Of a stretch of DNA of 64,000 bases, positions 27,895 to 35,584 are shown one piece after another (within the stretch, counting starts at the first letter, position 1; each line of letters opens with the position of its first letter). The translations under genes were made by a program, and so were the position numbers. Origin of the DNA: M55B127 sp034521955. Lineage in GTDB: Bacteria; Bacillota; Halanaerobiia; Halanaerobiales; M55B127. The stretch spans positions 73,203 through 137,202 of the forward strand of contig JAXHLT010000004.1 in assembly GCA_034521955.1 (NCBI GenBank). The letters run 5' to 3'. Below the pieces are notes generated by a model, which was not told where the DNA came from, did not search any database, and was given only the letters and a program-made list of their open reading frames with translations.

Positions 27895-28745
27895 TGAATA
27901 GGTTAAAAAGAAGAAAAATGTTGGATAAGATTTTTAAATATATATTTTTAGGATTTATCTTTTTGGGAATATTAGTTTTGTTTGTTTTATTATTTGATGT
28001 CTTTAGAGATGGTTTTAAAATGATGGACTGGGAATTTTTCACAAGATTTGATTCAAGATTTCCTGAAAGAGCAGGAATTAAAGCCGGATTATTTGGAACA
28101 ATTTATGTAATAGGACTTATGATCCCGATTACTTTTGTGGTAGGGACAGCTACTGCAATTTACTTAGAAGAGTATGCACCTATAAACTGGCTAACAGAAA
28201 CAATTAGATTAAATGTTGCAAATTTAGCAGGTGTGCCTTCAATAATATACGGTATGTTAGGATTAGGTATATTAGTTAGGACACTTGCCTTAGGTAGAAG
28301 TGTACTTGCTGGTGCATTAACCTTAAGTTTACTTGTTCTTCCAGTTGTTATAGTGTCCGCTCAGGAAGCTTTAAAAAGTGTCCCTTCTTCATTAAGAAGA
28401 GCATCTTATGCAATGGGAGCTAATCACTGGCAGACAGTTTCAAAGGTAGTATTACCAGCTGCTTTACCTTCTATAATTACAGGCTTTATTCTTGCAATCT
28501 CAAGAGCAATCGGTGAAACAGCTCCTTTAATTATGATGGGAGCCTTAACATTTGTAATGTTTATACCACAGGGAATTATGGATAGTTTTACTGTTATGCC
28601 GATTCAGATCTTTAACTGGACTTCATTACCAAAAACAGAATATCACTATGTAGCAGCAGCAGGTAGTACAGTGTTGTTGATTATGCTCTTTATCTTAAAT
28701 GGAATAGCTACTTTTATTAGATATAAGTATGAAGTGAAATATTAA
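27894..28745 (+). CDS. pstA: Phosphate ABC transporter permease PstA
   Basis: PstA is the second permease of the Pst transporter. The 283-residue protein has six hydrophobic segments. Its features include GTATAIYLEEYAP, NLAGVPSIIYGMLGLG, the coupling-loop signature RRASYAMGANHWQTVSKVVL and AISRAIGETAPLIMMGA. It starts at TAATG, overlapping pstC by one base. It is the last gene before a terminator: pstB (ATPase) and phoU, which normally follow, are absent here and nowhere else in the window. Confidence 0.93.
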   Translation: MNRLKRRKMLDKIFKYIFLGFIFLGILVLFVLLFDVFRDGFKMMDWEFFTRFDSRFPERAGIKAGLFGTIYVIGLMIPITFVVGTATAIYLEEYAPINWLTETIRLNVANLAGVPSIIYGMLGLGILVRTLALGRSVLAGALTLSLLVLPVVIVSAQEALKSVPSSLRRASYAMGANHWQTVSKVVLPAALPSIITGFILAISRAIGETAPLIMMGALTFVMFIPQGIMDSFTVMPIQIFNWTSLPKTEYHYVAAAGSTVLLIMLFILNGIATFIRYKYEVKY

Positions 28746-28774
28746 AAGATATTATAATTAAATATAATCACTTT

Positions 28775-28798
28775 AAAGCCCTTAACCGGGCTTTTTTT
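28775..28798 (+). terminator. Terminator of the pst operon
   Basis: AAAGCCC (28775-28781) pairs with GGGCTTT (28788-28794), followed by a T-run. It closes the operon directly after pstA. Confidence 0.85.
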
Positions 28799-28830
28799 AT
28801 TTGCCATAAATAATACACCAAAGGAAAAAT

Positions 28831-28859
28831 TTGTAAAATAAAATATATTATGGTATAAT
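28831..28859 (+). promoter_or_regulatory. Promoter of the exported three-gene cassette
   Basis: TTGTAA (28831-28836) and TATAAT (28854-28859) are 17 bases apart, 58 bases before the first gene of the cassette. Confidence 0.6.
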
Positions 28860-28916
28860 ATTCCATATAAAGAAATATATATAATTTATAATCAAATTTA
28901 ACGGGAGGGAATATAT

Positions 28917-29408
28917 TTGTTTAAAAAATTAAAAATCTATTTGCTAGTATTCTTAATTTTATTTTTTCCAATTATCAATAATAATGTGAAAGCAAATTCT
29001 GCTTCACAGGATGTCATTATTTCGGTTAATGCTTTAAACGAGATTACTCTTTCAAAGTCAGAAGTTAGCCTTGCGGTTACATCACCTACTGAAAGTAGCG
29101 TAACCGAGGAAGTGAGTGATGCAAGCACTACAATGAGTTATTCGACAAATGAAAGTAATCAAAAAATTACTGCAGAACTAGATCGAGGTATGCCATTAGG
29201 TATTACTTTAATGGTTGAGGTAGCAAGTACTAGTGGTACTTCAGAAGGGCAAGTTGTTTTAGAGGAGTTTCCTGAGGATATCATAACTGGATTGAGTAAT
29301 ATTTCTGAAAGTGGACAAACTGTTACATATACTGTTGCTGCTGATATGTTTGCAGAACCAACTCCTGGTGTTACTTATACTATAACTTATACAATAACAA
29401 GTATGTAA
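28917..29408 (+). CDS. Small exported beta-strand protein, candidate fibre subunit
   Basis: This is a 163-residue exported protein with a clear signal peptide (MFKKLKIYLLVFLILFFP, cut near NNVKANS). It starts at TTG after GGGAGGG. The mature part is about 135 residues of Ser/Thr/Val-rich alternating sequence without cysteine. It ends in a strictly alternating strand (GVTYTITYTITSM), the kind of edge strand seen in donor-strand-exchange pilins. Blocks such as NQKITAELDRGMPLGITLMV and GLSNISESGQTVTYTV look like a family of exported proteins I cannot name. The next two genes look like a chaperone and an outer-membrane protein. A pilin or surface-layer role is inferred, not shown. Confidence 0.6.
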   Translation: MFKKLKIYLLVFLILFFPIINNNVKANSASQDVIISVNALNEITLSKSEVSLAVTSPTESSVTEEVSDASTTMSYSTNESNQKITAELDRGMPLGITLMVEVASTSGTSEGQVVLEEFPEDIITGLSNISESGQTVTYTVAADMFAEPTPGVTYTITYTITSM

Positions 29409-29431
29409 AAAATATTTTGCGGAGGATAAAT

Positions 29432-30247
29432 ATGTTAAAAAAAATTACTATAATAACTCTTTTAGTATTAATTGTTTGTAGTGTGAATCTTAAAGCTCAG
29501 ATAATAATAAAATCAAAATTAGCTCAAGATTATCAGTTACAAGAGGGTGTTACTAGAGAAGGAAAAATTGTTATTAAAAATACATCAAAACAAAAAACAG
29601 TTGTTAAGTTATATAAAAGGGACTATAGTTTTAATGCTAATGGGAATAATTATTATAGAAAACCCGGTTCAAATCAAAGATCAAATGCAGAATGGATCTT
29701 TTTGGATAAAAATATGATTACACTATTACCTTTTGAAGAAAAGACAGTAAATTATTTAATTAAAGTTCCTGACAAAAAGAAATATTTTGGTACATATTGG
29801 AGCATGATTATGGTAGAAAAAGATAGAATAAGCTCTGTTGCTGATAAGAATAATTTAGACCAAAGTATTGGTTTTAAACAAAGTATCAGATATGGGATAC
29901 AGATCATAACTAACTTTTCTACAAATAAAAAACTTAATTTAGAATATAAAAATGTTAAAATCAAAAAACAGGATAGTAATACATATAATTTTGAATTAGC
30001 AGTTTTAAATAAGGATAATTATTTATTAGATAGTAATACTAGACTAATTTTAATTAATAGAAATAATGGGAATGTCATAAATGAATTTGTTTCCCCAAAA
30101 AGAAAGCTTTATCCTAATACTTCTATCAAAGTAAGAAAAGATTTTAATTTAAAGGATAATATATCTTATAAAATTGTAGCTATAACTGGAAACAACAATT
30201 CAGGATATCATGGTAGAGAATATATAGTAGAGGTGGATAGAAATTAA
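29432..30247 (+). CDS. Exported chaperone-like Ig-fold protein
   Basis: This 271-residue protein has a signal peptide (MLKKITIITLLVLIVCSVNL, cut near KAQ). The first about 125 mature residues follow the pattern of periplasmic fimbrial chaperones and DUF916-like domains. They have a parallel-strand opening (EGVTREGKIVIKNTSKQKTV), then SNAEWIFLDKNMITLLPFEE and VNYLIKVPDKKKYFGTYWSM. This resembles the sequence in which PapD-type proteins bind subunits. The C-terminal part looks like a second Ig-like domain. Start ATG 29432 follows CGGAGG. The call rests on fold pattern and neighbours, not on clear sequence identity. Confidence 0.55.
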   Translation: MLKKITIITLLVLIVCSVNLKAQIIIKSKLAQDYQLQEGVTREGKIVIKNTSKQKTVVKLYKRDYSFNANGNNYYRKPGSNQRSNAEWIFLDKNMITLLPFEEKTVNYLIKVPDKKKYFGTYWSMIMVEKDRISSVADKNNLDQSIGFKQSIRYGIQIITNFSTNKKLNLEYKNVKIKKQDSNTYNFELAVLNKDNYLLDSNTRLILINRNNGNVINEFVSPKRKLYPNTSIKVRKDFNLKDNISYKIVAITGNNNSGYHGREYIVEVDRN

Positions 30248-32537
30248 AAAACTAATCTTAATTTTAATACTACTAATACTTATAATACCATTTCAAACTG
30301 AAGCTCAAGTAAAGATGGAAATGGTTGATAGTTATGAATTTAAACCCGGTGAATTAAAAGATGTTAGAGTTAAGATAATTAACAATGGTAATAAAGATTT
30401 AAGACTACAGTTCGAATATTTACTGCCGAAGGGATGGGAGATTATAATATCCCCCAAGATGATAAATTTATTAAACGGAGAAAGTAAATTTATAAATGTT
30501 TTTTTGAAAGCCCCTGCTGAGGTAACTGCAGGGGATTATTATTTGAAATTTATATTAAAAAACAAGGAAATAGAACATATCAAAAACTTTAAGTTGAATG
30601 TAAAAAAAGTTAAAGATCTAAAAATTAATTTAGTTAAAAGGCCAAAATATATTAATGAAGAATTTAATTTGCAATTTTTTATTGAAAATAGAGGAAACAC
30701 AAAAAGAAAGTTAAGCTTTAAAGGTAACAATATTAGTATTAAAAATGATGGATTAATATTAAATCCATTTGAAAAAAAGAAAGTACTTTTAAGGTGTAAA
30801 TTAGACAGTATTTCAAAGAAACCTTATATTAGTATTTTCGCAGAAAGTAGAAACGGTAAAAAATATAGTATATATAATAGAAAGGCTACTTTGCTAAACT
30901 ACAGTGAAAACTCAAAAGATTTAAAATCTGTTTTAAAATTAAATTATTATTATGATAATAATAAAAAAGGAAATAAAGTTTGGAAACTAAAAACATACTT
31001 TAATCAAGATAGTTATCTTACTTTACAAACTGATTCTTTTAGAATTCATTATAAAAGCAAAAATGGTTTATGGCAAATAGGGAGAAGATATTTTAACAGC
31101 TTTGTTCAACTTGGAAATCAAGGCATTAAGTCAAACCGATTGAAATTATCTTATCAAAATAATTTTAATAATAAGAATAAAAGAATCATATATACAAATT
31201 TTAATAATGAAATAGCAATAGGAAACTATTATAAAGACAACAATAAATATTATTATCTAGAATTAAATGCAAGTAAGAATCATTTAAATCACTATTTTAA
31301 AGGGAGATGGGAAAAAAGAGATATTAGTTATAAAATAAAAAACTATAAAAAAACTGATAATATCTTATATAATATTGAAGTTAAAAAGAAATTAAAGAAT
31401 AAAGATATATTTAAAATGGGTTATTATTCAAAAGATAACCAACATAAGAAATATTTTCGATATATTAATGATATGATAAATAATAAGATGACATATGGTT
31501 ATAGTTTAAAAACAACTGATCGTTATGAGAAAAAAAAGATTTCATATATTAATGAGTATAAAAGACAATATAGTAAATTAATCAAATTTGATTATGGAGT
31601 TAATAACTATTTTTATAAAAAAGATAAAAAATACTTAGCGTTCATGTTTAAAAACGATAGTTATATGATGAATTTAAAAATAAATGATTTTTTAGAAGAC
31701 AATAATATTAAATTTAAACTGAGTAAATTTATTAAATCAAATAAATTAACTTCTTCAGTAATCATAGATAATTATAATGGTTTAAGATTAGGATTGGAAA
31801 ACAAGTTTAATCATAGAATTGACAGTCATAAAAAGTTAAGTTTTGAAGGATATTATTCATACAATTTTAAAAAACAGAAATTTTATAGTAAGATAAACTT
31901 CGGTTTATCAATTCCTTTAAGATTTGTATATAAAGACAGGAAAGAGGATCTTATAACCCTAAAAGCAAGAGTTAAAGGTTATAATAAAGACTTGGCAGGT
32001 ATTGTTTTTGATGTGAACGGCAAGAAAATTAAAACAGATAAAAAGGGTAATTTATCTTTAAAAACAACTATTAATCAAAAACTAAAAGTTAAAGTTGTTG
32101 ATTTGGGAAAATTTAAGGGAAATTACTTTTTACAACCCCAAAGACAAATTTTAATAGACAACTATAAGGGAGAAAAAATAGAGTTTAAATTAGTTAAGTA
32201 TACAAACTTGAAAGTAGGTTTTAAAAGAATTAAAACCGCTATAGATAAATATATTGAAAGTAAAGATAAGGAGTTAATTTATATAAGACTATATAATAAA
32301 GAAAACGAGTATATAAAAAAATATGAAGGTGAACAAGAAATTAATTTTAACAAAATAAAACCCGGTATTTATAAGTTAGCTATTGAAAATATATATTCTC
32401 CATTTGAGTACAGTAATAAGATAAGAGAAGTTAAGATAACGTCTTCTAATAATAAGATTGTTGTAAAGAAAAAGCGTAAAAACAGTAATGAATTTAAAAA
32501 AGAATCTAAAATAAAACGATTAAAAGCAAAAAATTAA
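30243..32537 (+). CDS. Large exported beta-rich protein, usher-like candidate, ATT start proposed
   Basis: The protein is about 764 residues. A signal peptide (KKLILILILLILIIPFQTEA) is visible only if translation begins at ATT 30243, which has GAGGTGG six bases upstream; the first in-frame ATG is 30315, after the signal. Ig-like/NEW3-type domains follow (about residues 25-210). A long stretch of short aromatic-alternating strands (about 220-560) resembles an outer-membrane barrel. After that comes a carboxypeptidase-regulatory-like plug domain (LAGIVFDVNGKKIKTDKKGN) and a basic tail. The order resembles an usher or assembly platform. It overlaps the chaperone-like gene by five bases. Homology to ushers is inferred from layout only. 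Confidence 0.5.
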   Translation: MKKLILILILLILIIPFQTEAQVKMEMVDSYEFKPGELKDVRVKIINNGNKDLRLQFEYLLPKGWEIIISPKMINLLNGESKFINVFLKAPAEVTAGDYYLKFILKNKEIEHIKNFKLNVKKVKDLKINLVKRPKYINEEFNLQFFIENRGNTKRKLSFKGNNISIKNDGLILNPFEKKKVLLRCKLDSISKKPYISIFAESRNGKKYSIYNRKATLLNYSENSKDLKSVLKLNYYYDNNKKGNKVWKLKTYFNQDSYLTLQTDSFRIHYKSKNGLWQIGRRYFNSFVQLGNQGIKSNRLKLSYQNNFNNKNKRIIYTNFNNEIAIGNYYKDNNKYYYLELNASKNHLNHYFKGRWEKRDISYKIKNYKKTDNILYNIEVKKKLKNKDIFKMGYYSKDNQHKKYFRYINDMINNKMTYGYSLKTTDRYEKKKISYINEYKRQYSKLIKFDYGVNNYFYKKDKKYLAFMFKNDSYMMNLKINDFLEDNNIKFKLSKFIKSNKLTSSVIIDNYNGLRLGLENKFNHRIDSHKKLSFEGYYSYNFKKQKFYSKINFGLSIPLRFVYKDRKEDLITLKARVKGYNKDLAGIVFDVNGKKIKTDKKGNLSLKTTINQKLKVKVVDLGKFKGNYFLQPQRQILIDNYKGEKIEFKLVKYTNLKVGFKRIKTAIDKYIESKDKELIYIRLYNKENEYIKKYEGEQEINFNKIKPGIYKLAIENIYSPFEYSNKIREVKITSSNNKIVVKKKRKNSNEFKKESKIKRLKAKN

Positions 32538-32540
32538 TGA

Positions 32541-32569
32541 TTGTCAAAACATCCTCCTGATGCTATAAT
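32541..32569 (+). promoter_or_regulatory. Promoter of yolD
   Basis: TTGTCA (32541-32546) and TATAAT (32564-32569) are 17 bases apart, with a LexA box 15 bases further downstream. Confidence 0.7.
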
Positions 32570-32583
32570 AGAAATACAAAAAA

Positions 32584-32596
32584 GAACATATGTTCG
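32584..32596 (+). promoter_or_regulatory. LexA (SOS) box before yolD
   Basis: GAACATATGTTCG is a match to the Gram-positive LexA/DinR site (CGAAC-N4-GTTCG) with a perfect GAAC/GTTC core. It lies between the promoter and the gene, so LexA would block transcription until DNA damage. Confidence 0.8.
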
Positions 32597-32614
32597 CAAA
32601 AAGGAGGGAGAAGA

Positions 32615-32944
32615 TTGGATATTAAAGATCGCGGTAATATTAAATGGACATCTCTGATGTTAGTTGAACACAGAAAAAAATTAGAAAAATTAAAAGAAAG
32701 TGAAGGTGATAAAAAAAGACCGGAATTAGATCAACAGATTTATGAACAGTTTGACTATAAGTTGAAGTTAGCATTAAAACAAAAGATTAAAGTTAAAATA
32801 ACATATTATTATAATAAGGAATATAAAAATATTACAAGTTATATAAAAGACTTTAATAAACAAAGCAACTCATTAAAATTAACAGATAAAAAAATATCAG
32901 AAATATCTTTGAAAAATATTATTGATATCAATCTATTGAATTAA
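32615..32944 (+). CDS. YolD-like protein, SOS-associated
   Basis: This 109-residue protein matches the YolD-like family, with DRGNIKWTSLMLVEHRKKLE, the KRPELDQQIYEQFD block, and a C-terminal beta half ending in ISLKNIIDINLL. YolD proteins usually sit directly beside a UvrX/DinB-type Y-family polymerase and are thought to assist it. Here the polymerase is at 33890, with two other genes between. TTG 32615 is the start, after AAGGAGGGAG. The LexA box just upstream supports damage induction. Confidence 0.85.
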   Translation: MDIKDRGNIKWTSLMLVEHRKKLEKLKESEGDKKRPELDQQIYEQFDYKLKLALKQKIKVKITYYYNKEYKNITSYIKDFNKQSNSLKLTDKKISEISLKNIIDINLLN

Positions 32945-33004
32945 AAAGGAATTTTTAATTTTTTGGTCAATAAAAACTTAAATAATGTAAGGAAGGTGAT
33001 GCTC

Positions 33005-33562
33005 GTGAAAAAAAGAATAGCGGTTTTAGGTTTATTATTTATCTTATTAGCGGGTGTTTCATTAACAGCTAATACACAGGATATTAATTATCCTGAAGTG
33101 GATGGTGTGTTTAATTGTGATGAGTATGATGTTACTATGAAGGTAGAAGACCTTGAGATGGAAATTGGTTGGTTGACCAGAGATGGTAATTTAATGTTTG
33201 CAGTAAAGTCTGTTGGTAAAGGCTGGGTTGCTGTCGGTTTTGATCCAACAACCATGATGAGAAATGCAAATATAATTATCGGTGATGTAACAGAAGATGG
33301 TACTGTAAATATAGAAGATCATTTTGGTGTTTCTAACACAGGTCACAGAGCAGATGATGAAAACAATATACTACAGGCAGCCGGAACAGAAAATGAAGAA
33401 GGAACCGTCTTAGAGTTTGTCATTCCTTTAAATAGCGGTGATGATATGGATCGGGTTTTAGAGCTCGGTCAAGAATATAAAGTAATACTAGCCTATCATA
33501 TGAGTGATGATGGTTTTAAAATCAGGCATAGTAACCGCACTTCAGTAAATATTACTTTTTAA
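33005..33562 (+). CDS. Exported DOMON-domain protein
   Basis: The product is about 185 residues with a signal peptide (KKRIAVLGLLFILLAGVS, cut near TANTQ). The mature protein is a DOMON-type beta sandwich: EMEIGWLTRDGNLMFAVKSV, GKGWVAVGFDPTTMMRNANI, DHFGVSNTGHRADD, and the typical ending YHMSDDGFKIRHSN. DOMON domains bind heme or sugars in extracellular redox chains. The start is put at GTG 33005 because AAGGTG lies eight bases upstream; ATG 32999 is too close to it. The next gene encodes a small His-containing membrane protein, so the pair may form a membrane redox module. Confidence 0.75.
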   Translation: MKKRIAVLGLLFILLAGVSLTANTQDINYPEVDGVFNCDEYDVTMKVEDLEMEIGWLTRDGNLMFAVKSVGKGWVAVGFDPTTMMRNANIIIGDVTEDGTVNIEDHFGVSNTGHRADDENNILQAAGTENEEGTVLEFVIPLNSGDDMDRVLELGQEYKVILAYHMSDDGFKIRHSNRTSVNITF

Positions 33563-33574
33563 AGGAGGAAAAAT

Positions 33575-33802
33575 ATGCTTTGGTTAAACAACCTTGCCTA
33601 TACCTATTTTGGTAATTATCCTCTTATAGTATATATTGGGATTACCACATATTTACTGCTTTTAGTTACTGCTTTGATACCGCGAATGAACAGGTGGGGT
33701 TGGACAAAAATCCCTATAAAATACCATATTAGACTTGCCTATGTAACCGCTGTATTGGCAACAATACACGGACTTATGGCGATAGCCGGCTATATTGGTT
33801 AG
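33575..33802 (+). CDS. Small membrane protein, possible heme-binding partner of the DOMON protein
   Basis: The 75-residue protein has two hydrophobic segments (about residues 15-36 and 52-74). A conserved-looking KYHIRLAYVTAVLATIHGLM carries two histidines about 13 residues apart in or near the second segment, a spacing that could hold a heme. GGAGGAAAAAT precedes the start 12 bases after the DOMON gene. Electron transfer with the DOMON protein is plausible but unproven. Confidence 0.55.
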   Translation: MLWLNNLAYTYFGNYPLIVYIGITTYLLLLVTALIPRMNRWGWTKIPIKYHIRLAYVTAVLATIHGLMAIAGYIG

Positions 33803-33815
33803 CCGGTAATTTTTT
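33786..33815 (+). terminator. Terminator overlapping the end of the small membrane protein gene
   Basis: CCGGCTA (33787-33793) pairs with TAGCCGG (33800-33806), followed by AATTTTTTT. The last codons and stop of the gene lie inside the stem-loop. Confidence 0.75.
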
Positions 33816-33817
33816 TA

Positions 33818-33846
33818 TTGATATACGAACATATGTATGTTAATAT
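33818..33846 (+). promoter_or_regulatory. Promoter of the Y-family polymerase gene with embedded LexA box
   Basis: TTGATA (33818-33823) and TAATAT (33841-33846) are 17 bases apart. CGAACATATGTATG (33826-33839), a LexA-type site with one degenerate half, fills the spacer, where repressor binding would exclude RNA polymerase. Confidence 0.65.
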
Positions 33847-33866
33847 TAATTTAATTAACATAATAA

Positions 33867-33878
33867 AACATATGTTCG
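33867..33878 (+). promoter_or_regulatory. Second LexA box before the Y-family polymerase
   Basis: AACATATGTTCG (33867-33878) carries the conserved GTTCG half and sits just before the ribosome-binding site. With the box at 33826 it makes a two-site operator. Confidence 0.65.
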
Positions 33879-33889
33879 AGGTGATTAGT

Positions 33890-35149
33890 TTGAAACCTGT
33901 AGATTATGATACTTTGCCTTCTCGAAATATTCTATGTGTTGACATGCAGTCTTTTTTTGCCAGTGTAGAGGCTGTATCAAGGGGATTAGATCCAGTAGAG
34001 ACTCCGTTAGCCGTTTTAGGTGATAAAAAAAGAAATGGTTCTGTCATACTGGCAGCCTCACCTGCTTTAAAAAAGAAATACAGTATAAAAACAGCTGACC
34101 GATTTTATCAAATTCCTGATGATCCTGAAATAAAATTAGTAGAAGCAAGGATGGGACTCTATGTTAGAATTTCTCTTGAGATTACTAAATTATTTAATAA
34201 ATATGTTCCATTAAATGCTATCCATGTCTACTCAATTGACGAATCCTGGATAAAACTTGATGGAACTGAAAGACTTTTTGGAAACAAATGGAAAGTAGCT
34301 CGAATGATCAAAAAAGATTTATTAGAAAACTATGGATTAAACTCCAGTATGGCTTTGGGTCCAAATATGTTTTTATCTAAAGTAGCAATGGATAATGAGG
34401 GAAAAAAGCAGGGACTAGTAGAGTGGACATATCAAGATGTAGAAGATAAGTTGTGGCCCCTTCCATTAAAAAAATGTTGGGGAATAGGTAGCCAACTATC
34501 CCGTCATTTCATCGAAATGGGAGTGAAAACTGTTGGTGACCTGGCTCATTTACCTTTAGAGTACTTAGAAAACAAGTTTGGAGTGATGGGTACTCAACTT
34601 TATTACCATGCCTGGGGTGTTGATCTTTCAACTGTAGAAGGTCATTATCTTGACGAAAGAAAAAATCTGGGTAGGGGTATTACCCTTTACAGTGATTATA
34701 AGGATATAGAAAAAATAAAAACGGTCATATTTGAGTTAGCAGAGGAAGTGGGCAAAAGAGCCCGTAATCGTAGTTTAACCGGTAAGACAATCAGTTTAGG
34801 ATTAATCTATAGTAAGGAAGAATTAGAAAGTGGTTTTCATCGACAGAAAAGTTTAGATATTTATACTAACCTAACAAGTGATATTTATGAGACAGCGGTT
34901 ATCTTATTTAATGAATATTATAGAGGACAGGCAGTACGGAAAGTGCGAGTCAGTCTTGGCAATTTTTCTAATAAAGCAAACCTACAGCTTAATATATTTA
35001 ATAATAAGGCAGATGAAATTAGATTAATGAAAACTAAAGACGACCTGCAGGATAAATATGGTTACCAGGCTCTTTATTACGGAAGAAGTTTAAAACCCGG
35101 TAGTATCAAGAAAAGAATTAAAAGTACAATCGGTGGACACAAAGCGTAA
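33890..35149 (+). CDS. Y-family DNA polymerase of the UvrX/DinB (YqjW) type
   Basis: This is a translesion polymerase of about 419 residues. The catalytic palm motifs are visible: CVDMQSFFASVEAVSRGLDP near the N-terminus (metal-binding Asp and the Y-family steric F/Y pair) and YSIDESWIKLDGT (second acidic pair). The fingers/thumb region has SMALGPNMFLSKVAMDNEGK and WGIGSQLSRHFIEMGVKTVG, then the little-finger domain with LGRGITLYSDY. TTG 33890 is chosen because GAGGTG lies just before it; longer frames would start inside the operator. Two LexA boxes indicate SOS induction. It pairs functionally with the YolD protein. Confidence 0.9.
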   Translation: MKPVDYDTLPSRNILCVDMQSFFASVEAVSRGLDPVETPLAVLGDKKRNGSVILAASPALKKKYSIKTADRFYQIPDDPEIKLVEARMGLYVRISLEITKLFNKYVPLNAIHVYSIDESWIKLDGTERLFGNKWKVARMIKKDLLENYGLNSSMALGPNMFLSKVAMDNEGKKQGLVEWTYQDVEDKLWPLPLKKCWGIGSQLSRHFIEMGVKTVGDLAHLPLEYLENKFGVMGTQLYYHAWGVDLSTVEGHYLDERKNLGRGITLYSDYKDIEKIKTVIFELAEEVGKRARNRSLTGKTISLGLIYSKEELESGFHRQKSLDIYTNLTSDIYETAVILFNEYYRGQAVRKVRVSLGNFSNKANLQLNIFNNKADEIRLMKTKDDLQDKYGYQALYYGRSLKPGSIKKRIKSTIGGHKA

Positions 35150-35150
35150 T

Positions 35151-35181
35151 TATTGACATATGTTCATTACAGTGTTATAAT
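35151..35181 (+). promoter_or_regulatory. Promoter of the NifX/ParA cluster with shared operator
   Basis: TTGACA (35153-35158) and TATAAT (35176-35181) are 17 bases apart. The stretch TATTGACATATGTTCAT (35151-35167) is identical to one at 37723-37739. It contains an imperfect palindrome around CATATG, so a shared regulator is likely. Confidence 0.7.
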
Positions 35182-35219
35182 ATTATCGATAAATAATGAA
35201 AAAATAAGGAGCGGATTTT

Positions 35220-35579
35220 ATGAAAATTGCAGTAACAGCAGAAAAAAATAATGGTTTTGAGAGTAAAGTTAATACACATTTTGGACGTGCACCATATTTT
35301 GCAGTAGTTGATACTGAAACAGATAATATTGAATTGATTAAAAATGAGGCTGCTAATGCATCTGGTGGTGCAGGTGTAAGTGCAGCACAACTGATAGCTG
35401 ACCGGGGTGTAGATGTATTAATATCTGGTAGTGTTGGTCCAAAAGCCTATACTGCTTTATCATCTGGAAATATTGAGATGTATATTATCCAACAGGGTAC
35501 AGTTAGAGAGGCTGTAGATAGCTTCAAAGGGGATAAACTTTCACAGCTAAACTCTCCCAATGGAACCCCAAGGAAGTAA
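35220..35579 (+). CDS. NifX/NafY-like (dinitrogenase iron-molybdenum cofactor family) protein
   Basis: The 119-residue protein belongs to the small Fe-Mo cofactor carrier-like family: MKIAVTAEKNNGFESKVNTH, FGRAPYFAVVDTETD, GGAGVSAAQLIADRGVDVLI and GSVGPKAYTALSSG. Many members lie outside nitrogenase systems, beside ParA-like ATPases with ferredoxin inserts, as here. They are thought to bind an iron-sulfur or metal cluster. No nitrogenase genes are seen. GGAGCGG lies upstream of ATG 35220. Confidence 0.85.
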   Translation: MKIAVTAEKNNGFESKVNTHFGRAPYFAVVDTETDNIELIKNEAANASGGAGVSAAQLIADRGVDVLISGSVGPKAYTALSSGNIEMYIIQQGTVREAVDSFKGDKLSQLNSPNGTPRK

Positions 35580-35584
35580 ACAGT

